From: Astropecten irregularis
Lineage: Eukaryota; Echinodermata; Asteroidea; Paxillosida; Astropectinidae
Direction of reading: 5' to 3'
DNA length: 64,000 nucleotides
NCBI GenBank assembly: GCA_963971285.1
Contig: OZ020246.1
Coordinates: 10,027,217 to 10,091,216 of the forward strand
Shown: positions 18,004 to 29,100 of the stretch, piece by piece
Layout of the letters: each line of letters starts with the position of its first letter
Numbering within the stretch: position 1 is the first letter of the stretch
Translations under genes and position numbers: made by a program
Notes under the pieces: generated by a model
The model's input: only the letters and a program-made list of their open reading frames with translations
Told to the model about the DNA's origin: nothing
Database searches by the model: none

Positions 18004-19124
18004 GCCAAAAACCTGATGAATCAAAACAGATGAATGAAATGATGGCCAAAGCCGGAGCCAGAAACAAAGTTTCCAAAAGGGTACGTACGTACTGGACAGA
18101 AGGCAATGGAGTACTAAAGCCATCACATCATCTGTACCCTGCGTGTGAAACACATCAAGCAATGAAGTCAATGCCCGAACCAACTTGGTACACTACTCAC
18201 TCCATTCATAATTAGACTGAATGATCCTGCTCAATAAAGGTTCACTACAATTCGCTACTCTATGTATCCATTTTTACATGTTTTGTGTATTTTTTTACAT
18301 GGTTGTGTATAAACTTCTACCCTCGAGATACACATCACGGAGACCAAACAAACACAACTACGACTACATGTTACGTAACGAAAACAACACCACCACCATT
18401 GAAAAAAACAAAAAACCTTCACTAAAAAATTTTTTTGGACAGGCGCCAAAGACTTGAAGAAAAACAACAAAATTGTTAATTTACAACTAAAGATAATCAG
18501 CCTACTCCTCACATTAGTCAGAAATATGTATTTCAAAAATAGCTATTAAAAAAAATAATTGAATTTCCATCTGCAGGATTATTATCTGAACATGTAGCAA
18601 AAAACAGTAAATGACGAGAAATGAAATGTATTTACTGTATATATATAAAATAAACAACAACAACAACAACAACCAGATTTCAGGGCACAATGCATTCTGG
18701 GGGCATTTCTTTTGAACACTTGGAAAAGGCGATGGTAAATGCTGTACAAGAGTGAAAAAACTGCGACGTAAATATTTACAACTTTTGTTTTCAGTTTTAA
18801 GTCCTTCTCTCTTCCATGGAAAAGAAAAAGGAAATATTAAGCACCTTCCAAAAGGTTTTCCCGTCAAAAATTTGTGGAAAATATGCACGGAAAGTGGTCG
18901 AAGTTGACCATCATTTTTCTTTTCGTGTTATGACTGCTGGCAAAGCGACATCCGATATCCTTTGAAATTTTGGCAATGCAGCATAACGACGGAGATAAAC
19001 CAGAACGACAAATTTCCCTGCTGAGGTCAAAGGTCAGACTGAGAAATTTGCATGAACGCCATCCCCTTGGCTAACACACCCATCATGGTGTCCTGAAAAC
19101 AAACTCTCTTGCAATATTTTATTT

Positions 19125-19300
19125 TGCATTTAAAAGTGCACAAAGAAAAATGACTGAAGCAAGATTCGAACCTGTAACCGCCAGAATGGCATACCAGGGC
19201 TCGATCATCCGCGCCATCCAGTGCTACGTTGAAGTGTCAATTAGTCTTGATGAGTTGATCGTCTGAGGCAGCGAAACCACTTACAACCCGCTATATCCCA
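19125..19300 (-). repeat. tRNA-headed SINE in the presumed GLG1 3' UTR
   Basis: The plus strand carries TGACTGAAGCAAGATTCGAA and ATCATCCGCGCCATCCAG, a diverged copy of the head at 5081-5160, followed by the same body (AGCGAAACCACTTACAACCC). Confidence 0.65.
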
Positions 19301-19419
19301 AGGATCATTTCAATACATGCATCATTAGCAATGCAGCAAACATCGTAACAGGCATCACACTTAAAGAGGATACCACCTTGTTTTTTTCACAGTCGAATAC
19401 ATTTTGCCCATTTTTATGG

Positions 19420-19572
19420 AATGGGAGACTTTGGAGAACCGGTCTTCAAGTCAACAAGTCAACAGCGCACGCGCACGCATGAGTACGCACGCGCAAAACA
19501 ACACGCGCATGCTCACAATTGCGTGCAAATGCGCCGTTGCCTTGAAGACCGGTTCTCCAGAGTCTCCCATTG
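19420..19572. mobile_element. Foldback element family F
   Basis: Ends AATGGGAGACTTTGGAGAAC and its complement. The stem includes ACCGGTCTTCAAGTCAACAG and the loop is rich in GCGCACGCA. Second copy at 35185-35328. Confidence 0.85.
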
Positions 19573-19938
19573 TTTTAAACAAAGACCCGCTTTGCCCATC
19601 GTCACTGCACTGGTCCTCCGAGCCACACGTTATGAGTATCTGACACTGTTCCACACACACTCATGAAACGTTTTGCGTACATTTGCGATAAACTCAATTG
19701 GCCTTTCCCAACGCTGATCGCTACGTATAATGCCACAATGCACAGTGCCCTGAACAAAACTATTCCTTCATTTCATCTCTTTAGAAGAACAATAACCTTA
19801 ATGACTTCTAAACCACCCCCCCCCCCCTCTCCCCCCTAAAAAAATTATAAACTAAAAAAATAATAATAAAATGGAAAAAAAAAAAAAAAACCCAGAAAGA
19901 ATATGTATAAAAAAATCAAAACACACAAGAGCAAATCA

Positions 19939-20106
19939 TCACTTGTTTTTCAACTCAGCTCGGACTCGCTTGGTCACTCGACCACAGCACAGACCGCCAA
20001 AGAAGAGGATACCAATGATGACCATTAAGACGGTCAGAAAGTAGCCTCTCGCCTCTGAGGCATTCAAAATGACGGCCAGATCTTGAAGGTTCTGCGGGCC
20101 AGCAAC
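19939..20106 (-). CDS. GLG1: GLG1 exon 23: membrane helix, tail and stop
   Basis: Residues 1169-1223 and the TGA at 19939-19941. It encodes VAGPQNLQDLAVILNASEA, the hydrophobic helix GYFLTVLMVIIGILFFGG with LCCG, and the 13-residue basic tail. In vertebrates this tail is linked to Golgi localisation, and its length is identical in human. The acceptor TTACAG at 20107 lies downstream of a 480-base pyrimidine-rich tract. Confidence 0.96.
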   Translation of the reverse strand, partial: VAGPQNLQDLAVILNASEARGYFLTVLMVIIGILFFGGLCCGRVTKRVRAELKNK

Positions 20107-23100
20107 CTGTAAGAGGTGGAAACAAATATTAGAAAAACCAAATTAAAAACAACAAAAACACACAAAATTGCACTGGGTCACGAGGAGAGAAACAAAAAAA
20201 CTTAAGCAAGAACAAACAAAGAAACAAAGGAATGAAGAAACGAGGGAAAAGAACGAAGACACAAAGAAACAAAGGAATGAACGAATAAAGGAATGAAGAA
20301 ACAAAGGGATGAAGAAACAAAGGGATGAAGGAACAAAGGGATGAAGGAATAAAAGGACGAAGGAATGAAAGGACGAATGAACAATGGGAAGAAGGAATGA
20401 AGAGACGAAGGAACAAAGGCACGAAAGAACAAAGGGACGAAAGAACAAAGGGACGAAAGGATGAAGGGATAAAGGAATGAAAGGATGAGGAAACAAAGGA
20501 ATGAACAAACGAAGGAACATACAATGAAAGAAGGGATGAAGAAATGAAGGAATGAAGGGACAAAGGAATGAAATAACAAAGGCATGGAGGAAGAGAAGAA
20601 CAAAGGAATGAAAGAACAGGCAAACACCCAACAAATAAACAAATGGAAGAACAAGAAAAAGGACAAACACACAATCCTATATACCACCTTCCACAAGTTT
20701 ACTTCGGTCATTATGCTCCCAGGTTGTTCCAGCTAGCCGGTCCTCCACATAATCTGACAATTCAACTGACAGACAGTCAGATATTGCCAAGGACTATTGG
20801 AGGGTAAACTCACCTTGATAGCATAGCTCCACATCTCCCTACGCTCGGCTATCATCCGTCGGCAGTCCCCATGGAGCTTGATGGTAGAGTCTTCAAAGGC
20901 TTCCAGCAGACAGGACATATCTGCTCAAGGAAACCAAACAGCGGAATCATGTTAAACAGAGGCTTGACGCTCACCCCTTGACCAGGGGCTCTTACGGTGA
21001 GGCCATCACTCAAACATCCCCCCTACTCATCAAACCCTTCAAAGGGTATTCCAAGTGAATGACATGAGCCGAGTTAGGGTTTGCAATACTCAATTTAAAT
21101 GGGTTTCAAATTGTTCACTCGTAACCATGAGCATTCAAATTTGCATTGAAACACTTGTGAGTCTTCCCTAAAAACAGCAGTGAAGGTGGGTAAAAATTGC
21201 TGACACCGAGAAAAGGGTCAGCGCCTGATGACAAGTCTGAGAGAAGGAGGGAAGGTGAAGAGAATGGACCGTTCAGGCTTTGCACTTAAGCCCCGCCCAC
21301 GTGTGTGTTTCACATAGAGTTTGACCGAGGCTATCGTGGTCACCTGATTAAAAGGCGTCCTACAATTGGTCAATGCCCACAGTTTGATTGACAGGCTGGA
21401 AGGGTCCATTCATAGGGTCAGTAGCACCCAAAAGAAAGCCTCTGCAACAAATACAGAGGTTACTGTGTTTCAAGTTCCTTGTTGAAGTACATGTATGAGG
21501 TTTGAACGGGCAGGATATGTTAAGCAGGACAGAACAGGAAACCTGAGGGGTACTTACGTCGGCCTTCCCCTTGAGGTATACCGGCGCAGTAATGCTTGAT
21601 ATCCAAGGCACAGGCTTTGTAGAGCACGGGATCCACGTGGACATCAGCCCGTCCCTCCTGCAGAAGCCGAATCACTTGCTGTCGTGAAAGAACCAGAAAG
21701 ATATCGTATCAAGGAGCCATAATGACTGGTGTGGGCAGCATCCATGGCAGGACATGGCATCACGTCATCCAAGAGCCTTTAATGTCGTCCTCAGGAGGTA
21801 AGGGAGACAACCTGGTGGCCCGGCCGTTGGAAAGCTTGGCCAGACCTAGGCCTCCAGGCCTGAAACCCTCAACTTGCCAACCCTGAACTTCACTACAGCA
21901 GAGCTGCTTAGAAAAGCGTAAAGCCTGGCTCCTGGATACTGTCCATGATCAATGTGGATTGCCAACTATGAACGAGGACACAGCAGGGGCTTGAAGTTGA
22001 TAGCTCAAGGCTAGGGGTTTCAGAAGCCCAAGACCCCAGGCAAAGCCCGGGTCAGGCCTGGCTTTATTCAGTGGCTGACATGAGCCCAACCAATGTTGAA
22101 GTTTCTCTCCCCTAAAGGGAGAGAAGGGGTTTGGATGGATGTCTCACCATGCGACACTTGACATCCTCGATCTTCCCCTGGTGTAGTTTGGACTTGAGGC
22201 ACTCCTCCACCTGCCCGTTGCCGGGGGTCTCCAGCGCATCCGAGCACAGCTTCTTGGCAGTGTCCTTGCAGATGCGGGACAGGACGGGATCCATCCTGAA
22301 GTCCATGGAGGCTTCTTGCATTGCCTGTGTTTTAGAGGGGAATCGAAAGGATGGGTTAATAGGTCAAGGTGGTTGGTAGGGCCAGGGAACAGAGGGGAGA
22401 AACAACCAATGCATTCTAGCAGTTAGAGATTCAGTGACATTCCAGGGCTGTGCAGTCAGCTTTCTTGACATACGATTCCCGATCCAGGATCTTTTTCTTT
22501 TCCTTGTGACTTAACTTTTACATAACTTCTGACTTCAAAAATTCTCAACTCTCACTAAAAATACAAGAGGCTCAAGCCAGCATGGAAGTATGGAGCAGAT
22601 TTCAACTCAATGAAAATATATCCTTCAAACAAAGACGGCCGACTTACATCTTTTATGTAGTTCTCGCAATCTGGAGAAAGTGCCTGTGGGAGAAAGAAAA
22701 GAAAAGGTTGAGGTTGAAGTGGGATTCGAACCAGTGACCTCTAGAATACCGTCCTAGTGCCAACTGGGCAGAGTACCAGTCACGTGCAGTAATCGTCATG
22801 ATATTTTGGCTGGTTATCCATGGAACCCTCTCCTCGCGGATAGGGGGGGGGGGGGGGAAGTGCACAGCCAAGATCTATGGGAAATGGATTGTGGGACAGT
22901 TTGTGCTAAAAATGTTGTAAACAAAATCCTGTGAGAAGGCTATCCACAAAAGTTGGTTCAGCAAATCTTGGTAGACTTCTTAGGAGAAAAATTGTTGCTG
23001 TACCTTTGCAGTGAACTTCTTCTTAAGACACTGCAGCATGTCTCCTTCCAATTCCTTCTTGTCCTGCTTCTTGGCTTTCTGGATGACGGCGTCACAGAAC

Positions 23101-26100
23101 TTGGGCATGTCTCGCCGGCAGGCTTTCTGCATCATGGGGTTCAGCCGGTAGTCTTGCTTCTTTTCAATGCTGCGCTTGGTCAAAACTTCCTTGCACCTAT
23201 ACGAATGGAAGGTGAGCAAGTGACAAATGAATAACACCCAAACTAAGGCATAGACAAGTAGACAGTTTTGCAAAATTGTTTGAATCTACAATACCTTAAA
23301 GATTCCTTGCTGCATAAGGTAACCCTCCTAGTGGCAGGGCAGTTATTGAGCAAGCAGTCTGACCCTACAATACCTTACAGACTCCCTGCTGCATAAAGTA
23401 ACCCTCCGAGTGGCAGGGCAGTTATTGAGCAAGCAGTCTGATCCTACAATACCTTACAGACTCCCTGCTGCATAAGGTAACCCTCCTAGTGGCAGGGCAG
23501 TTATTGAGCAAGCAGTCTGACCCTACAATACCTTACAGACTCCCTGCTGCATAAAGTAACCCTCCGAGTGGCAGGGCAGTTATTGAGCAAGCAGTCTGAC
23601 CCTACAATACCATACAGACTCCCTGCTGCACAAGGTAACTCTCCTAGAGGCAGGGCAGTTATTGAGCAAGCAGTCTGACTCTACAATACCTGACAGACTC
23701 CCTGCTGCATAAAGTAACCCTCCGAGTAGCAGGGCAGTTATTGAGCAAGCAGTCTGACCCTACAATACCTTACAGACTCCCTGCTGCATAAGGTAACCCT
23801 CCGAGTGGCAGGGCAGTTATTGAGCAAGCAGTCTGACCCTACAATACCTTACAGACTCCCTGCTGCATAAGGTAACCCTCCGAGTGGCAGGGCAGTTATT
23901 GAGCAAGCAGTCTGACCCTACAATACCTTACAGACTCCCTGCTGTATAAAGTAACCCTCCGAGTGGCAGGGCAGTTATTGAGCAAGCTGTCTGATCCTAC
24001 AATACCTTACAGACTCCCTGCTGCATAAGGTAACCCTCCGAGTGGCAGGGCAGTTATTGAGCAAGCAGTCTGACCCTACAATACCTTACAGACTCCCTGC
24101 TGTATAAAGTAACCCTCCGAGTGGCAGGGCAGTTATTGAGCAAGCTGTCTGATCCTACAATACCTTTAATACAGAATCCCTGCTGCATAAGGTGACCCTC
24201 CAAAAACCAGGGTACTTATTGAGCAAGCAGTCTGACCCTACAATACCTTGCAGACCCCCTGCTGCATAAGGTAGCCCTCTTAGTGGCAGGGCAGTTGTTA
24301 AGCAAGGAGTTGGTAGAGCACTGGTACGGTATTCGGGGGTCGCAGGCTCGAATCCAATTTCAGTCAATTTCTCTTTGTTCACTTTTCAGTGAGAGAACAA
24401 TACTTTCTGGCAATTTCCTTTTTTCGCTTTATTTGATAGCCAGGATTTCATTGCAGCAGGGACACCCACGTCTATAAAACATCTTTCCTGAAAGTACCTT
24501 AAAACTGAAAAAATCCGGCCCATGGGTAGCAAACCCGTCTCTGAATATAATTCCGACTTACTTGCTGTCAAAGGAAGGATCATTCTTGTGCGTTCTAAGA
24601 CATTTGAAGAGGCCCTCTGGAGCAACGTTTGCACAGAATTGCTGGAAGAAAGGACAAAAAAAGCAGAACAGATTTGAAGCACATTAGGGCAGTACTGACA
24701 CAACTGCAATCCGGAACACGCTCCGCCCATATGTAGATGGGACACTGTCGTTTCCTTGTATTCCGTTGTCTGATGTATTTAAGATCGGACCAACTTCACC
24801 CTTGTGACACTAAATTGATAAAAAGAAGTACAATTGGTTAGCTGGGGCCAATTGCAAGGAGCTGCCAAGCACAAAAATTTGCTTAGCACAAACATTTGCT
24901 TAGCAGAAACATTTGCTTAGCACAAAAATGTCTTGCCCAATAAAACAAACTTAACAGTTGAAAATGACCTTCATGGTCAGTCAACAACAGCCAACGAACA
25001 ATCACAAGTGATACACAGCAAATGGACATTTGGTTGTTAACCCTGTTTTTATTAAGACTGAAATGTCATGCTTAGCAAATTTTTGTGCTAAGCAGGGCCG
25101 TGAAATTGGCCCCTGGTTCTGGTCCCCAAATTAGGCCGCAGAGCAAATGATCAAAGTCTCCTCAATGAGGGCAGCAAAGAAATATCGACCAAATTGTGAC
25201 GTCACTTAAAAAGCTGTGAATCTTGAAGCATGGCAGTATTAAAACAGTCGTTGGGCAGAAGAGTATGTATTGCAGCATTACGATGTGTAAGAATTTCTAG
25301 AGATATTTTTCAAGGCATTAAGGTCGTTGTTTTCAAGTTTGCCTTAAATGAGGGGTGAAAAAAGGCCATGAAAACTGGGGGCTCCGCTTGGATTTATCGC
25401 TACTGCCGTGCCGATAACTTAGCTGAAGAGTAATGGGCTACGTACCTTGATCATGCGTTTGCAGGAGTGCATGAATGCATAGTCAGTCTTCACCAGCTGG
25501 GCTTGCTCCTTCTGTCTGTTGAAGAGCTTGACGTGGCACGTCTCCGAGAGGTCCTTTTGGTGATCCCGAAGGCACTCCAATATCTTGGCATTGCCCGCTA
25601 TCAGCTTGCTGCAGAATCGATCGATGTCACTCTTGCAGTTTTCATTGAGTTCAGGGTCCAGTTTAATGTCCTCCGACTGCAACGTGGAGGCAAAAAAGAA
25701 AAGAAAGATCAACAAAAATCATTCAAAAGCTCATTCCCAAACCACTGTGTCAAAACTTTCAGAAGCAGAAAATCAAATGAAACAAGGTAAGAAAGATTTG
25801 AGGCTTTGCATGGTGACAATTGGTATGTGGATCGGTCTGTGGAATCACCATGTAATAATCATTCTTACTTTTGCACCTCTATATCGGTCGCACTTCTCGT
25901 AAGGTCTCAACGTTTCGACTAGTCTACTCTAGTCCTCATCAGGAGATGAGGTAAAACGAGGTAGTCCATATCTTTTAAGGATTCAGAGGTTTTGGACAAA
26001 GGAGTACACAGAGGCATCTACACAAAGATGTACACTAGCAATGTGTTATAATATGCATTGTCACTGTCTGGAGGTCTGGGAAAAGTTTTGAATGAAACCA

Positions 26101-29100
26101 CTTGCAGAGTGGCTCAACTAGACCGGTCAAGTTCAGGATCGCAAGAGCCAACAACATTGCTAGCCAGGACCTACCCTCTGTAGGAGTTCCACCTTGAGCT
26201 GCTTGCGACAGTCCTCGCTCACCACATGCTGCCGGTCGTTCAGCGTGTCATTCCTGACCTTGGTGCTAAGACACTTAACGATGGCATTCCTGAAAGAGTC
26301 AAGTTTGTAATACACATTCAGCAAAAATGGCGTCGTGCTCTCACGCCGCACTGATAAAGTGGAATGTGTTTATGTGCGCCCCCCTCACTTGAGGAAATCT
26401 TGTTTGATTTGAGTAAAGAGGGAGTGAGGAACTATAGTGCCAGGACAGCAAGTATTAGTATTATTTACACAATGAACATTGAAACCCTGGACGAGGCGGT
26501 GGCTGTGCTTGACTCCTCATTCACGAGCTCCACGTTAAATCAGCGGTATTAATATTTTTATATTACCCAATTTTATCATTTGTACCACCTTTCAACAGAT
26601 TACCAAATTTTTTCTTTGTCCAACTTTGGTCTCACAATAAAGTTCATTGCTTTATGTTCTTTCAGTATTTGCCTGACCCTGTGCTATTTCGTCTGTTGCT
26701 GGTTTCTTCTCAAAATTAGAGTCATATCCCTTTCTTTAAGGCTTCTGCCCTGGGCTTGACTATGTGACCAGGGGTCGATTTCACAAAACTCTTCGTAACT
26801 TACTATCAATCGTAGGACTGTTGATGCATTGAAGCCCTACGTGGGACAGGCCCGCTACGATGGGTTATCCTTCGTAAGTCGAGTTACGATCGATCGCAGG
26901 ACTTGTTGAAATCAACCCCTAAGCCCATTTGTTTGGCCTCCATAAAAATACACATCTACATCAAAATACCATCAACAGTACAAGAAAAGATCCACGGAGC
27001 CAAGGAGAGGGGAACTGAGAATCCTTTAGAAGTGAAAGATCAAACCTCACGGGAACAATTCTCTGGTCAAAGATCCTAAAAGCTTATCACGAACGAGGGG
27101 AAAATGCAGCAAGTCATGGCTTTCTGTAGAAATGGCTGAGGAATACTTGTGGCCTTGCTTCTGTAGAGGTAGCAGAATCTCTGTCCACTACAAAGAACGA
27201 TTAACCTTGGAAGTGTTGAAGGGTGGTGGGACTGACTTACTTGTCCTTGCTTCCTTTGCAGAGCTTCATGACATCCTGGCGGCAGGCTTCCTTGAACTTG
27301 AAGTTGAACTTATAGTCCTGGAGCTGAATCTGCAAGGTTGGAGAGGGAAAATTGTGCATCAGGTATAAAAAGAGGCTCAAATAGGGTCTGACTGCTAGCT
27401 CAATAACTGCCCTGCCACTAGGAGGGTTACCTTATGCAGCAGGGAGTCTGTATGGTATTGTAGGGTCAGACTGCTTGCTCAATAACTGCCCTGCCACTAG
27501 GAGGGTTACCTTATGCAGCAGGGAGTCTGTAAGGTATTGTAGAGTCAGACTGCTTGCTCCATAACTGCCCTGCCACTAGGAGGGTTACCTTATGCAGCAG
27601 TGAGTCTGTAAGGTATTGTAGGGTCAGACTACTTGCTCAATAACTGCCCTGCCACTAGGAGGGTTACCTTATGCAGCAGTGAGTCTGTAAGGTATTGTAG
27701 GGTCAGACTGCTTGCTCAATAACTGCCCTGCCACTAGGAGGATTACATTATGCAGCAGGGAGTCTGTCAGGTATTGTAGGGTCAGACTGCTTGCTCAATA
27801 ACTGCCCTGCCACTAGGAGGGTTACCTTATGCAGCAGTGAGTCTGTAAGGTATTGTAGGGTCAGACTGCTTGCTCAATAACTGCCCTGCCTCTAGGAGAG
27901 TTACCTTGTGCAGCAGGGAGTCTGTATGGTATTGTAGGGTCAGACTGCTTGCTCAATAACTGCACTGCCACTAGGAGGATTACATTATGCAGCAGGGAGT
28001 CTGTCAGGTATTGTAGGGTCAGACTGATTGCTCAACAACTGTCCTACATCTTGGAGAATTGCCTTATGCTTTTAGGGGTCAGAATGCTTCAGAGAAAAGA
28101 CAGGAGGCCTTAAAGGCTTAAGTACGGAAATTATGCAGGCTAGTGTCTACTAATGCCTGAATACTGACCAGTTGGAAGTGCTCGATACCGGCGTTGCATT
28201 TGGAGTCCATCTCATCGTCGTTCTTATGATCAATCAGGCACTGCAGTGCTGCCCCTTCATCCACCTTCTTGGCAAGAGCATCCTATCAAGACCAACCAAG
28301 GAAAAACAACAAACACATCCAGCAATCAGAAACTGCCTGATTACACCACGCCAAGACTAGCAGCACCTACCTCCCTGCCCATAGAATGTTGCTTTTGCTT
28401 TAGAATTCCAAGGGCCAGACGTTTCGATCCTAGCAGGATCTTTCTCAAAGGCAGGATCTTTCTTGAAGACCTTTGAGAAAGATCCTGGTAGAATGGAAAC
28501 GTCAGGCTCTCCTTAACTCTGTACATCATACATTTCAGATCATTACATTGGTTGATGAGCAGTTTGTGCAGCAGTTTATTGTTTGATCCTATTCCTTTTG
28601 AAAACGTGATTCCCAAGCCAGGCCCGCTGAGCTGCATCCTTCTCAATTTAACTCTCCAGCTTTGGATTATTAAGCTCACCAAATTATCATCATCATCATC
28701 ATCATTTGAGACGGTGTTTTGCAGGGAGGGTAATGCACAATGAGCTAGTGCTTCAGTACTGAAGTCTTCCAATAGAGGGAGGGGAGAGAGGGAGGGAAGG
28801 AAGGGGGTACTCTCTGGGACTTACTTTGCAGAACTTCTTGATCATGGGAGCACATGCCGCCATGAGCTTGCGGTTCATCTGGATGTCCTCCGCTTCCTCC
28901 TCCGTAAAGCCACCGATCTTGCTCCGGCAATCTTGATCTAATTCTTTGCGATTCTCCTGGAGGCACTTCAACTCCTGATAAAAAAAAAAAATAAAAAAAA
29001 AAAAAATAGATGAACCGATAAAAATGAGCTCAAAATGTCAGAGGCACAAACCTTTCTCAACTGCACTGTATTCAAGTACAGTACCTGAGATGTTTTTTAG

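Larger units (their letters stand above)
16491..19938 (-). other. Probable long 3' UTR of GLG1
   Basis: There is no coding potential for 3.4 kb after the GLG1 stop, and the first convincing pair of minus-strand AATAAA signals lies at 16497-16507. Vertebrate GLG1 also has a multi-kilobase 3' UTR. The stretch contains MITE copies (17123-17400, 17788-18003), a foldback (19420-19572) and a tRNA-like sequence (19150-19235). The transcript end is inference. Confidence 0.5.

Noticed and set aside
20129-20711. Overlapping 169-181 aa Ser/Phe/Pro-rich frames on the minus strand
   Set aside because: They are translations of a pyrimidine-rich minisatellite in GLG1 intron 22, open in three frames at once, which real coding sequence is not.
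23286-28050. CRISPR-like array
   Set aside because: The 79-bp units are contiguous tandem copies without unique spacers, in introns of an animal gene.
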